Source of the DNA: an uncultured Gammaproteobacteria bacterium
Lineage (GTDB): Bacteria > Pseudomonadota > Gammaproteobacteria > HyVt-429
Length of the DNA: 64,000 nt
NCBI GenBank assembly: GCA_947259975.1
Contig: CAMYOD010000060.1
Span: 1 to 64,000 of the forward strand
Direction of reading: 5' to 3'
Shown here: positions 50,476 through 59,935 of the stretch, in pieces
Numbering within the stretch: position 1 is the first letter of the stretch
Layout: each line of letters starts with the position of its first letter
Position numbers and translations under genes: made by a program
The notes under the pieces: model-generated
The model's input: only the letters and a program-made list of their open reading frames with translations
Database searches by the model: none
Told to the model about the DNA's origin: nothing

Positions 50476-53376
50476 ATGTCCATGCCCGTCGCCGATATTG
50501 AGCAACTCCTTCGCAGCAGCGTTCCCGAGGCGTTACGGTCACGCATAGCCGCACTGCTGGATGAGCTGCCGACGATGTTGGCGGAGCGAATCCGTGCCGG
50601 CAGCGAAGCGGATGCCTGGTGGCGCGCTTGGCCCACGGTCTGTGCCTGCAGCGAATTTCTCGCCCAGAATTGCCGGCAACGGCCGGACATCATCGTCGAC
50701 TTGATCGATAGCGGTGAATTGGCGCGGCCGCATAGTGCCGGTGAGATAGCCGCCCGCGGGCAGGTGGCCCTGACCGGGCTTGCTGACCACGCCGAGGACG
50801 AATTGAGTCGACGTCTGCGGGACTGGCGACGACGCGAGATGATCCGCATCGCCTGGCGCGATCTCGCGGGTTGGGCCGATCTCGAAGAAGTGATCACCGG
50901 CCTGTCGGAGCTGGCGGACAGCGCGCTGGAGATTGCATTGACGTATCTGTATCGCTGGGACTGCGCGCGTCGCGGCACCCCGCGCGGTACGGATAGTGGC
51001 CAGCCGGCGCAAATGGTGGTGCTCGGTTTCGGTAAGCTCGGCGGACAGGAGCTCAATTTTTCTTCCGACGTCGACTTGATGTTCGCCTATACAGAGGACG
51101 GCGAGACCGATGCGCCGCAGCCCCTGTCGAATCATGAATTCTTCACTCGCCTTGGGCGGCGTTTGATCAAGATTATCGGCGACGCCACCGAGCACGGGTT
51201 CGTGTTTCGCGTCGATATGCGGCTGCGGCCGAACGGTGACAGCGGTCCGTTGGTTTTATCGTTCGATGCGATGGAACATTATTACCAGACCCACGGGCGC
51301 GAATGGGAGCGTTATGCGCTGATCAAGGCCCGTGCCGTGGCCGGCGACCCGGCCGCCGGTGCCGACTTGTTGGCACGCCTGCGACCCTTTATATATCGAA
51401 AATACCTCGACTACGGTGCGATAAACGCACTGCGTGAGATGAAGGCGTTAATCAATCGCGAGGTCCATCGCAAGGGGATACCGGACAATATCAAGCTGGG
51501 CGCCGGCGGCATCCGCGAGGTGGAGTTCATCGCCCAGACCTTCCAGTTGATCCGTGGTGGTCGTGAACCCGCGCTGCGTAGCCGGCGTCTGCGAGAAGTA
51601 CTACCGGCGCTTGCGGACATGGAACTCATGACGGCAGACGCGGTTACGACGCTGCTCGATGCCTACGAAATATTGCGTAGGGTCGAACACCGGGTGCAGA
51701 TGGTGGCCGATGAACAAACCCAGTCACTGCCGAACGATGAGCTCGGGCAGTCACGCCTTGCGTTCGCCATGGGTTTCGCCGGCTGGCGCGAGTTCATCGC
51801 ATCGCTGCGCGACAGCATGCAGCGTGTCCACGAGCAATTCGAATTGGTGTTCGTGGCGCCGCAGCGTGAAACCCCGGCCACCGGCAGTGATCCGCTGCGT
51901 GATGCCTGGATGGGCGTGCTCGACACGGACACGGTGCGCGCGGTTATCCGTGATGCCGGCTATGACGCGCCCGATGAGGTGCTGGCACGACTGGAAAACC
52001 TGCGCGGCGGCAGTGCCTATCGCAGCTTTTCGACCCAGGGGCGCGAGCGCATGGATCGGTTGATGCCCTTGCTGCTGGCGGCGGCGGGGCTGGCGCAACC
52101 GTCGGTCGCAACGCTGCAGCGTGTTTTGAATGTGGTGGAGGCCATTGGTCGCCGGTCGGTCTATCTGGCGTTGTTGGTGGAAAACCCCATGGCGTTGTCC
52201 CAGTTGGTCAAACTGTGTGCGGCGAGTTCGTGGATCTCGACGTGGATCAGTCGGCACCCGGTGTTGCTCGATGATCTTCTGAATCCCTCACATCTGTATG
52301 CGCCGCCCACAGCCGAGGATCTCGAGGACGAGTTACGCCAATGGTTGGCGCGTCTGCCGGCAGATGACCTCGAGGCGCAAATGGATGCACTGCGCGAGTT
52401 TCGCCACAGCCATGTGTTACGTGTCGCCGCCGCGGACATCACTGGCGCCATGCAGGCCGAGGACACCGCCGGCCATTTGGTGGCCATCGCCGAGACCGTG
52501 TTGCGGCACGCACATTTGATTGCGCATGCGGGCCTGGTCGCGAAATACGGTGAACCGCAGGCGGCGGCCGAGGGGCAGCCGGGCTTTCTCATCGTCGGTT
52601 TCGGCAAGCTGGGCAGCAATGAGCTGGGTTATACTTCTGACCTGGATGTGATTTTTCTCTTCGACGATGCCGCGCAAGGTGGCAGTACCGCAGGCGAGCG
52701 GCCGATCGCAAACGAAGTCTTCTTCGCCCGCCTGGTCCAGCGCCTGTTACATATTCTCGGCGCCCACACGCCCGCCGGGCGCCTTTACGAGGTCGACATG
52801 CGCCTGCGCCCGAGCGGGGATTCCGGCCCCCTGGTCAGTTCCCTGTCGGGCTTTGCCGGCTATCAGGACGAGCACGCCTGGACCTGGGAGCATCAGGCCC
52901 TGGTGCGCGCCCGCCCGGTGTGCGGTGATCCGGCCCTGGCGGCGGCGTTCGCCGAGGTGCGGGAGCGGATTCTCTGTCGCGCGCGGGACCCGGAGGAATT
53001 GCGCCGCGAGGTGGCGGAAATGCGGGCCAAGATGATCGCTTCCCAGGCGGCGCACGGCCCCGACGAATTCGATTTCAAGCATGATCGCGGCGGAATGGTT
53101 GACATCGAATTTATTGTCCAGTATTTCGTATTGCGCTGGGCAGCGGAGCATCCGCGGCTGATTCAGAATACGGATAATGTAGGGATCCTGAACGCACTGG
53201 CCGACATCGGTGCGCTGGAATATGATTGGGCGGCCAAGCTGGTGGAAGCCTACCGCCACTACCTTTCCGCCGAGCATCATCTCAAGCTTGTCGAGCGTCC
53301 GCCGTTGGTCGCAACGACGGAACTCGTCGACGAGCGCGAGCAAGTCACCGCCATTTGGCAGTCGATTTTTGCGTAA
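50476..53376 (+). CDS. glnE: bifunctional glutamine synthetase adenylyltransferase/adenylyl-removing enzyme
   Basis: This 966-residue protein adenylylates and deadenylylates glutamine synthetase in response to PII. Two nucleotidyltransferase domains are visible, each with the GFGKLG..E...SDxD motif: GFGKLGGQELNFSSDVDLMF near residue 180 (removing domain) and GFGKLGSNELGYTSDLDVIF near residue 706 (transferase domain). Conserved DMRLRPNGDSGPLVLSF and MRLRPSGDSGPLVSSL follow each. The length is normal. It precedes ilvE by 80 bases. Confidence 0.97.
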   Translation: MSMPVADIEQLLRSSVPEALRSRIAALLDELPTMLAERIRAGSEADAWWRAWPTVCACSEFLAQNCRQRPDIIVDLIDSGELARPHSAGEIAARGQVALTGLADHAEDELSRRLRDWRRREMIRIAWRDLAGWADLEEVITGLSELADSALEIALTYLYRWDCARRGTPRGTDSGQPAQMVVLGFGKLGGQELNFSSDVDLMFAYTEDGETDAPQPLSNHEFFTRLGRRLIKIIGDATEHGFVFRVDMRLRPNGDSGPLVLSFDAMEHYYQTHGREWERYALIKARAVAGDPAAGADLLARLRPFIYRKYLDYGAINALREMKALINREVHRKGIPDNIKLGAGGIREVEFIAQTFQLIRGGREPALRSRRLREVLPALADMELMTADAVTTLLDAYEILRRVEHRVQMVADEQTQSLPNDELGQSRLAFAMGFAGWREFIASLRDSMQRVHEQFELVFVAPQRETPATGSDPLRDAWMGVLDTDTVRAVIRDAGYDAPDEVLARLENLRGGSAYRSFSTQGRERMDRLMPLLLAAAGLAQPSVATLQRVLNVVEAIGRRSVYLALLVENPMALSQLVKLCAASSWISTWISRHPVLLDDLLNPSHLYAPPTAEDLEDELRQWLARLPADDLEAQMDALREFRHSHVLRVAAADITGAMQAEDTAGHLVAIAETVLRHAHLIAHAGLVAKYGEPQAAAEGQPGFLIVGFGKLGSNELGYTSDLDVIFLFDDAAQGGSTAGERPIANEVFFARLVQRLLHILGAHTPAGRLYEVDMRLRPSGDSGPLVSSLSGFAGYQDEHAWTWEHQALVRARPVCGDPALAAAFAEVRERILCRARDPEELRREVAEMRAKMIASQAAHGPDEFDFKHDRGGMVDIEFIVQYFVLRWAAEHPRLIQNTDNVGILNALADIGALEYDWAAKLVEAYRHYLSAEHHLKLVERPPLVATTELVDEREQVTAIWQSIFA

Positions 53377-53456
53377 CGGGCAGTCAGAAGCCTGGTAAGC
53401 GTGCCCTCGATGGGTGCGGCGCGGAATCGAAGCAGGCGTAGCTAGGAGATAGACAC

Positions 53457-54398
53457 ATGTCGATGGCCGACCGAGACGGGGTCATCTGGTTTGATGGCGA
53501 GCTCGTGCCCTGGCGCGAGGCCACGGTGCACGTGCTCACTCACACGCTCCATTACGGTATGGGCGCGTTTGAGGGTGTGCGCGCCTATCGAACGGACCGC
53601 GGTACCAGTATTTTCAGACTCCAGGACCATACCGGGCGCTTGTTCCGATCCGCGCACATCCTGAATATGCAGATCCCTTTCGACCAGGATGTCATCAACG
53701 AGGCACAGCGCCTGGTGGTGCGCGAGAACAAGCTCGAGTCCGGTTACATTCGACCCATGTGTTTCTACGGCTCGGAGGGCATGGGTCTGCGGGCGGATAA
53801 TCTCAGGGTGCACATGGTCGTTGCCGCCTGGGACTGGGGTGCGTATCTGGGCGATGACGGCTTGCAGAACGGCATACGTGTGAAAACATCCTCATTCTCG
53901 CGGCATCACGTTAATGTTGCCATGTGCAAGGCGAAAGCGAACGGGCACTATATTAATTCCATGTTGGCGCTGAACGAGGCGTTGACCGACGGTTATGATG
54001 AGGCCCTTTTGCTGGATACCGAGGGTTATGTTGCCGAGGGCAGTGGTGAGAATATCTTTATCGTTCGCAACGGCAAGGTGTACACACCCGAGCTGACATC
54101 CGCGCTTGAAGGAATCACGCGCGATACGATTGCCTGTTTCCTGCGCGAGCTTGACATGGAGCTTGTCGAGCGGCGCATTACACGTGACGAAGTGTACGCG
54201 TCTGATGAGGCGTTCTTTACCGGTACGGCCGCGGAGGTCACGCCGATACGCGAACTCGATGGCCGCATGATAGGTGACGGTAAGCGTGGTCCGCTGACAG
54301 AACGCTTACAGACTTTGTACTTCGACCAGGTGCATGGGCGCCGCGAAGAACATCCCGAGTGGCTCACCCTGGTGAGCGATATCGAAGCCGCGGCGTGA
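53457..54398 (+). CDS. ilvE: branched-chain amino acid aminotransferase
   Basis: This 313-residue pyridoxal-phosphate enzyme performs the last step of leucine, isoleucine and valine synthesis. It has VHVLTHTLHYGMGAFEGVRA, RLFRSAHILNMQIPF, YIRPMCFYGSEGMGL, NVAMCKAKANGHYINSMLA with the cofactor Lys, EALLLDTEGYVAEGSGENIF and DEAFFTGTAAEVTPI. TAGGAG precedes the ATG. The glnE-ilvE-zinc finger-waaF order is familiar from other gammaproteobacteria. Confidence 0.97.
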   Translation: MSMADRDGVIWFDGELVPWREATVHVLTHTLHYGMGAFEGVRAYRTDRGTSIFRLQDHTGRLFRSAHILNMQIPFDQDVINEAQRLVVRENKLESGYIRPMCFYGSEGMGLRADNLRVHMVVAAWDWGAYLGDDGLQNGIRVKTSSFSRHHVNVAMCKAKANGHYINSMLALNEALTDGYDEALLLDTEGYVAEGSGENIFIVRNGKVYTPELTSALEGITRDTIACFLRELDMELVERRITRDEVYASDEAFFTGTAAEVTPIRELDGRMIGDGKRGPLTERLQTLYFDQVHGRREEHPEWLTLVSDIEAAA

Positions 54399-54435
54399 GC
54401 TGCGCGGGCGATAGATACTGAATCCGGAGATCGTC

Positions 54436-54648
54436 ATGGCCGAAGAGAGCGCTGCCACACGGCAGGGACAAGTTCAACCGAATGCGGAAAACCGTTACGA
54501 AGTCACGCGCGACGATTTGCCTCTGCACTGCCCCCTGGACGGCATGAGTCTGTGGAACTCACACCCGCGGGTCTATTTACCAATTGAGGACACCGGCCGC
54601 GCCAAGTGTCCCTATTGCGGTGCGGAATTCACATTACGGCGCGATTAG
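54436..54648 (+). CDS. zinc-finger CHCC-type domain protein
   Basis: This 70-residue protein ends with LHCPLDGMSLWNSHPRVYLP and AKCPYCGAEFTLR, the Cys-His-Cys-Cys zinc-finger pattern shared with the NDUFS6 tail and the COG4391 small proteins. The function in bacteria is unknown. CCGGAG lies seven bases before the ATG. It sits 37 bases after ilvE and just before waaF. Confidence 0.88.
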   Translation: MAEESAATRQGQVQPNAENRYEVTRDDLPLHCPLDGMSLWNSHPRVYLPIEDTGRAKCPYCGAEFTLRRD

Positions 54649-54732
54649 CATCGCGCATGCTTGTTGTATTAAGGTTGCAGCAGACGGAACTGTATCGGGT
54701 TTACTGAATACTAATGCTTTGAGGCCCGAATT

Positions 54733-55767
54733 CTGACGCCGCACACAAAAATACTTGTCGTCGGACCGAACTGGATCGGCGACACCGTCATGGCACAGAG
54801 CCTCGCCATGGTCCTGCGGCAGCAGATGCCGCATTGTGAAATCCACGCCCTCGCGCCGGCACATTTGCATCCCTTATGGCGACGCATGCCTGAGGTAGAC
54901 GATGTGCACGTCAACCCGCTGCGCGCCGGTCGCCTGCAGCTCGCAGAACGCTATCGCCTGGCGCGGCGTCTGGTGGCACACACTTTCACACACGCAATAC
55001 TGTTGCCGAACACCTTCAAGTCCGCATTGATTCCCTATTGGGCCCGCATACCGGTGCGCACGGGATTCGCCCGGGAATTGCGGGGCGGCCTGCTCAGTGA
55101 TCCACGGCGTCTGGATCGTCACCGCTACCCGACGACTGTGAGTCGGTTCGTCGCGCTTGGCCTGCCGGCGGACGCGGCCACGCCGACACATCTGCCGGTA
55201 CCCGCTTTGCGTGTCGACGCGGGCGGGCGGCGCGGTGTGCTTACGCGGCTGGGACTCGAGGCTGGCGTGCGGCCCATCATGGCATTATGTCCCGGTGCCG
55301 AGTATGGACCGGCGAAGCAGTGGCCGGCGGAACATTTCGCGCAGGTGGCGCGCGCAAAACTCGCGGCCGGCTGGGAGGTCTGGTTGTTCGGTTCCCGGCG
55401 CGAACAGGTGCTGTGCGAACGGATCAATGCGCTCGCCGGGGGCAGCTGCAGCAATCTGGCCGGGCGTACCCGCCTCGACGAGCTCGTCGATCTGTTCACG
55501 CGGGTGTCGGTGGCGGTCACCAACGACAGCGGGCTGATGCACGTGGCGTCGGCGGTAGGCGTCGAGGTGGTGGCAGTCTTTGGCTCCTCCGACCCCGGAT
55601 TCACGCCACCCTTGAGTGCGCGTGCGCGGGTCGTCTCGCTCGGCCTTGGATGCAGTCCCTGCTTCAAGCGTGAGTGCCCGCGCGGGCACTTTAACTGTCT
55701 GCGGGAGTTGACGCCGGCGGCGGTGCTCGCGGCGCTCGACGAGTGCAGCGCGGTGAGCGCGGCATGA
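54733..55767 (+). CDS. waaF: ADP-heptose:LPS heptosyltransferase II
   Basis: This GT9 enzyme of about 344 residues adds the second heptose to the LPS inner core at the inner membrane. The conserved N-terminus KILVVGPNWIGDTVMAQSL is encoded upstream of the first ATG (54790), so translation must start earlier. The frame opens at 54715 and contains no ATG, GTG or TTG before 54790. CTG 54733 (GAGG eight bases before the codon) or ATT 54730 are the candidates; CTG is annotated here. Later motifs PGAEYGPAKQWPAEHFAQ and NDSGLMHVASAVG fit WaaF. It overlaps waaC by four bases. Confidence 0.93.
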   Translation: MTPHTKILVVGPNWIGDTVMAQSLAMVLRQQMPHCEIHALAPAHLHPLWRRMPEVDDVHVNPLRAGRLQLAERYRLARRLVAHTFTHAILLPNTFKSALIPYWARIPVRTGFARELRGGLLSDPRRLDRHRYPTTVSRFVALGLPADAATPTHLPVPALRVDAGGRRGVLTRLGLEAGVRPIMALCPGAEYGPAKQWPAEHFAQVARAKLAAGWEVWLFGSRREQVLCERINALAGGSCSNLAGRTRLDELVDLFTRVSVAVTNDSGLMHVASAVGVEVVAVFGSSDPGFTPPLSARARVVSLGLGCSPCFKRECPRGHFNCLRELTPAAVLAALDECSAVSAA

Positions 55768-56810
55768 GAGCGTTGGTCGTCAAAACGTCTTCCTTCGGCG
55801 ATGTCTTGCACACGCTGCCGGCGATCAATGACGCACACAGGTTGCTGGATGATGTGCGATTCGACTGGGTGGTGGAGGAGAGCCTGACCCCTATCGCGAC
55901 CTGGCATCCCGCTGTCGATCGCGTCATTCCGGTGGCGACACGCCGCTGGCGCGGCGCACCCTGGCGCGCGTTTCGCAGCGGCGAAGTACGCGGCTTCATG
56001 CACGATTTGAAAGCGCGTGACTACGATCTGATTATCGATGCGCAAGGATTAATAAAGAGTGCGATCATCGCCCGTCTGGCGCGCGGCACGCGCTGGGGTT
56101 TCGGCCGCGCCTCGGCGCGGGAATCACTGGCCGCTCTGGCCTATACGCGTCATTTCGACGCGGATCGTCGCATACACGCAGTGGCGCGGCTGCGGGCGCT
56201 GTTCGCCGCGTCTTTCGGTTATCTGCCGCCGACCGGTACGCCGGACTTCGGTGTTGTCCTGAGCGCGGCGGTCACCGCACGTGCGCCGGCGGGCCGTTAC
56301 CTGTTATTCGCCCACGCTACGACCTGGGCCACCAAATTGTGGCCGGAGGCCCATTGGGTCCAGCTTACCGAGTTGGCCTGCGCGTCCGGCTACGAGGTAT
56401 ATCTGCCCTGGGGTAACATCGTCGAGCGGCGGCGTGCCGAGCGTATCGCCGCCTGCAGCGACAAGGCTCACTTGTTACCGCGCCGCGACCTCGATGCCCT
56501 GGCGGCCACGGTGGCGACGGCGCAATTGGTGGTCGGTGTGGATACCGGTGTCGCGCATCTGGCTGCGGCACTGGGTACGCCGACGGTGACCCTGTACGGC
56601 GCCACCGACCCTGAGCGCACGGGTACCTGCGGCGCGCTGGCCACCCGCCTGCAAGCCGACTTCAGCTGCGCGCCGTGTTTGCGACGCGACTGCGGCTATC
56701 GGGGACCGCAGGCGTTGCAGCCGGCATGCATGGCAACGCTGGCGCCCGAGGCGGTCTGGGCAACGACGCGGTCGCATCTCCCACAAGTCTCACGCGCGGT
56801 CAACGAATAA
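55764..56810 (+). CDS. waaC: ADP-heptose:LPS heptosyltransferase I
   Basis: This 348-residue GT9 enzyme adds the first heptose to Kdo2-lipid A. It begins MRALVVKTSSFGDVLHTLPA, the WaaC form of the GT9 N-terminus, and has DFGVVLSAAV, ATTWATKLWPEAHWVQL and VVGVDTGVAHLAAALGTPTV, with YGATDPERTG near the end. The start overlaps the waaF stop by four bases and its TAA overlaps the galE ATG by one base, so translation is coupled through waaF-waaC-galE. Confidence 0.96.
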   Translation: MRALVVKTSSFGDVLHTLPAINDAHRLLDDVRFDWVVEESLTPIATWHPAVDRVIPVATRRWRGAPWRAFRSGEVRGFMHDLKARDYDLIIDAQGLIKSAIIARLARGTRWGFGRASARESLAALAYTRHFDADRRIHAVARLRALFAASFGYLPPTGTPDFGVVLSAAVTARAPAGRYLLFAHATTWATKLWPEAHWVQLTELACASGYEVYLPWGNIVERRRAERIAACSDKAHLLPRRDLDALAATVATAQLVVGVDTGVAHLAAALGTPTVTLYGATDPERTGTCGALATRLQADFSCAPCLRRDCGYRGPQALQPACMATLAPEAVWATTRSHLPQVSRAVNE

Positions 56811-57820
56811 TGACAAACACAGTTTTGGTCACCGGCGGCGCCGGTTACATCGGTTCGCACACTGTTCGGCAACTGGTCGACGCCGGCTACCCGGTGGTGG
56901 TGCTCGACAACTTCTATTCCGGTCATCGTTGGGCGGTGCCGGACGCGGCCACACTGGTCGAAGGCGATGTGAGTGATCGTGCGCTGGTGGAGCAGGTGCT
57001 GCGGGAACATGACGTGCAGTCGGTGGTGCATTTTGCCGCGCATATCGTGGTGCCCGAATCCGTTGCCGATCCACTCAAGTACTACCGTAATAATACGGTC
57101 GCCTCCTGTCAGTTGCTTTCGGCCTGTGCCAGCGTCGGCGTGCAACAGTTTATTTTCTCCTCCACCGCGGCGGTCTACGGTACACCGGAACAGATTCCGG
57201 TCGACGAGTCGGCACCGACACTGCCCATGAGCCCCTACGGCAGCTCAAAGTTGGCCACCGAATGGATGTTGCGGGATCTCCTGTCGAGCCAGCAGGCGGT
57301 CGACGCGCCGACAGGGTCGGGTTTCCGCTACGTCGCGTTGCGCTACTTCAACGTGGCCGGTGCCAGTCTGGACGGGCGACTCGGTCAAGCGACGCCGGAG
57401 GCCACGCATCTTATCAAGGTCAGTTGCGAGGCCGCCTGCGGTAAGCGCGATCGGGTGATGGTGTTCGGTACCGACTATCCGACACCCGACGGCACCGGCA
57501 TCCGGGACTACATTCATGTCGAGGATCTGGCCAGTGCCCATGTTGCCGCGTTGCGTCATCTCGAGCAGGGGCGGCCGTCACAGATTCTGAATTGCGGTTA
57601 CGGTCGTGGTTTCAGTGTGCGTGAGGTCATCGCCATGGTGAAGAAAGTGAGTGGCATCGATTTCGCGGTGGCCGACGCACCGCGCCGCGCCGGTGACGTG
57701 TCTGCACTGGTCGCCGATGTCACACGTATCGGTCAGGTGCTTGATTGGGCGCCGCAGTACGACGATCTCGAGCTGATCTGTCGCACCGCCTATGAGTGGG
57801 AAAAAAAGGATCAGCCTTGA
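56810..57820 (+). CDS. galE: UDP-glucose 4-epimerase
   Basis: This 336-residue short-chain dehydrogenase interconverts UDP-glucose and UDP-galactose, supplying a sugar donor for the LPS core or surface polysaccharide. It has VLVTGGAGYIGSHTVRQLVD, VVVLDNFYSGHRWAV, VHFAAHIVVPESVADPLKYY, FSSTAAVYG, SPYGSSKLATEWML (the YxxxK pair) and GIRDYIHVEDLASAHV. The length is standard. It starts on the last base of the waaC stop. Confidence 0.96.
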   Translation: MTNTVLVTGGAGYIGSHTVRQLVDAGYPVVVLDNFYSGHRWAVPDAATLVEGDVSDRALVEQVLREHDVQSVVHFAAHIVVPESVADPLKYYRNNTVASCQLLSACASVGVQQFIFSSTAAVYGTPEQIPVDESAPTLPMSPYGSSKLATEWMLRDLLSSQQAVDAPTGSGFRYVALRYFNVAGASLDGRLGQATPEATHLIKVSCEAACGKRDRVMVFGTDYPTPDGTGIRDYIHVEDLASAHVAALRHLEQGRPSQILNCGYGRGFSVREVIAMVKKVSGIDFAVADAPRRAGDVSALVADVTRIGQVLDWAPQYDDLELICRTAYEWEKKDQP

Positions 57821-58962
57821 AGCCGATCGTCATCATCGGTACCGGGTTGGCGGGTTATAACCTGGCGCGCGAGCTACGCAAGGCCGACCCCACTACCCCG
57901 CTGCGAATCATCACCGCGGATGACGGGGCGTTTTATTCCAAGCCCATGCTGTCCAATGCCTTCGCCAGGTCAAAAGACGCGACATCGTTGGTGATGTCGC
58001 CGGCGGTAAAGATGGCCGCGGAGTTGGACGCGGAGATCACGACCCGAACCCGGGTGACTGCCGTCGATCCAGCGCAACATACGCTGACTACGACGGCCGC
58101 TACCATCGAATATTCGCGCCTGGTGCTCGCAGTCGGCGCCGAGCCGATCCTCCTGCCCCTGGGCGGGGATGCGGCGGATCAGGTCATGTCGGTGAATAAT
58201 CTGGAAGATTACGCCGCGTTCCGTGAGGCCGTGGACGGGCTGCGGCGCATCGCCATCATCGGTCCCGGCCTGATTGGCTGTGAATTTGCGAACGATCTGG
58301 TGAATGCCGGCTTTGAAGTCGCCGTGATCGGTCCGGACGCGACCCCGATGGAACGTCTCTTGCCGCAGGCGGCCGGCGCGGCCCTGCAGGCCGCGTTGGC
58401 CGCGTCAGGTGTGGAATGGCATCTGGGCACCGTGGTGCACGACGTCACACGCGCCGGCGACGGCGTTGAGCTAACGCTTGCGAACGGCAGCATGGTCGCG
58501 GCGGATGCCGTGTTGTCGGCGGTGGGAATACGTCCGCATGTTGCGCTGGCCAAGGCCGCCGGACTCCAGGTCAATCGCGGCATCGTGGTGGATCGGATGT
58601 TTCAGAGCAGTGCCGCGGACGTCTATGCCATCGGTGATTGTGTCGAAGTCGAGGAGCTGGTGCTGCCGTTCGTGATGCCCATCATGCACGCGGCACGGGC
58701 GCTGGCCAGGACGCTCGCCGGGCAGCCGACCGAAGTGGTCTATCCGGCGATGCCGGTGGTGGTGAAGACGCCCGCTCATCCGGTGGTGGTGGCGCCGCCG
58801 CATCCCGACGCCGCCGGCGACTGGCGGGTCGAGGTCAGTGAGACCGGCGTGCGCGCCTGTTATTTCGGTGCCGGTGACCGGTTACTGGGATTCGCGCTCA
58901 CCGGCAGTGCCGTGGTGGAAAAACAGGCCCTGACGAAAGATCTACCAGGAACCCTTGACTGA
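57817..58962 (+). CDS. rubB: rubredoxin-NAD+ reductase
   Basis: This 381-residue flavoprotein transfers electrons from NADH to rubredoxin. The sequence shows IVIIGTGLAGYNLARELRKA (FAD), LVLAVGAEPILLPLGGDAA, RIAIIGPGLIGCEFANDL (NAD) and VDRMFQSSAADVYAIGDC. The start is TTG 57817, which overlaps the galE stop as TTGA, with AAGGA seven bases upstream; no ATG lies near. Rubredoxin itself is at 11832-11996. Its place in an LPS gene series is unexpected and suggests only shared transcription. Confidence 0.9.
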   Translation: MKPIVIIGTGLAGYNLARELRKADPTTPLRIITADDGAFYSKPMLSNAFARSKDATSLVMSPAVKMAAELDAEITTRTRVTAVDPAQHTLTTTAATIEYSRLVLAVGAEPILLPLGGDAADQVMSVNNLEDYAAFREAVDGLRRIAIIGPGLIGCEFANDLVNAGFEVAVIGPDATPMERLLPQAAGAALQAALAASGVEWHLGTVVHDVTRAGDGVELTLANGSMVAADAVLSAVGIRPHVALAKAAGLQVNRGIVVDRMFQSSAADVYAIGDCVEVEELVLPFVMPIMHAARALARTLAGQPTEVVYPAMPVVVKTPAHPVVVAPPHPDAAGDWRVEVSETGVRACYFGAGDRLLGFALTGSAVVEKQALTKDLPGTLD

Positions 58963-58981
58963 CCCGGGAGGGGCGCTGTGT

Positions 58982-59935
58982 ATGGCCACTGAGCCGCGGC
59001 TATCGGTCATCATCCCCGCGTATAACCACGCGACCTATCTGGTGCGCGCCATGGATTCTGTCGTTGCCCAGCTGCATGCTACGGATGAACTCCACGTCGT
59101 CGATGATGGCTCGACCGACACCACGGCCGACGTGGTCGTCGCCTACGCGCGCGGTGCTGCAGGCCAGGTTTTTTACACGCCGCAGGCGCACGCTGGTCCG
59201 GGGGCGGCGCGCAACCATGGTGTGCAGCAAGCGCATGGCGACGCGGTGATCTTTCTCGATGCGGATGACGCACTGTTGCCAGATGCTCTGCGCCGGTTTC
59301 GGCGTGAGTTGATGCGGCGGCCCGGGGTGAATGCTGTCATCGGTGGCTATATCTCCGTTGACAAAAGCGGTCGGCAGAAGATTCGCCACATGCCTTCATT
59401 GCGCGCGTCGGCGCGGCGAAATTTGCGTGCCTTGGTGGATGGACGACTCAAGATCGCCCACGGCAGCACCTGTATCCGGCGCCAGGTATTCGATCATTTG
59501 CGGTATCCAGAGACGATCTGGAACAACGAAGACCTGGTGTTTAATGGCCACTTGCTGGCCTTATATGACTGCAGATCATTTGCCGCGCCGACGGTGCAGG
59601 TCTTCGCACATATGAATCGCCTGCGCGACAACATCGAAACCATCGACGCTGCCGGCGACCGGGTCGTGGAGCTGTTATTCGATGCGGACAGGCTGCCGCC
59701 GGACATGATGCGCTTGCGTGATCGCTTCCGCGCGCAGCATCTACTGTCCCGCATGCGCGCGAACTATCGGGCCGGCCGTTGGCGTGAGGCGCGGGCCCTG
59801 TACCGCGCCGCGCTGGCCCTGCGACCCGCGAGCATCCTGCAAGGCACCTATCTGCGGAAGTACCTGCGCTGTGTGCTCGCCGGCGTACGCGCCGCCATGC
59901 GGAACTCCGCGCCGGTAGAGGGCGGGCCGCGATGA
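58982..59935 (+). CDS. family 2 glycosyltransferase
   Basis: This 317-residue GT-A enzyme begins LSVIIPAYNHATYLVRAMDS and has VVDDGSTDTTADVV, GPGAARNHG, DAVIFLDADDALLPDA (DxD-like) and, after it, IRRQVFDHLRYPETIWNNED with the catalytic ED. It probably adds a hexose or other sugar to the LPS core in the cytoplasm. GGGAGGGG lies nine to ten bases before ATG 58982. Its stop overlaps the start of the next gene by four bases. Confidence 0.9.
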   Translation: MATEPRLSVIIPAYNHATYLVRAMDSVVAQLHATDELHVVDDGSTDTTADVVVAYARGAAGQVFYTPQAHAGPGAARNHGVQQAHGDAVIFLDADDALLPDALRRFRRELMRRPGVNAVIGGYISVDKSGRQKIRHMPSLRASARRNLRALVDGRLKIAHGSTCIRRQVFDHLRYPETIWNNEDLVFNGHLLALYDCRSFAAPTVQVFAHMNRLRDNIETIDAAGDRVVELLFDADRLPPDMMRLRDRFRAQHLLSRMRANYRAGRWREARALYRAALALRPASILQGTYLRKYLRCVLAGVRAAMRNSAPVEGGPR

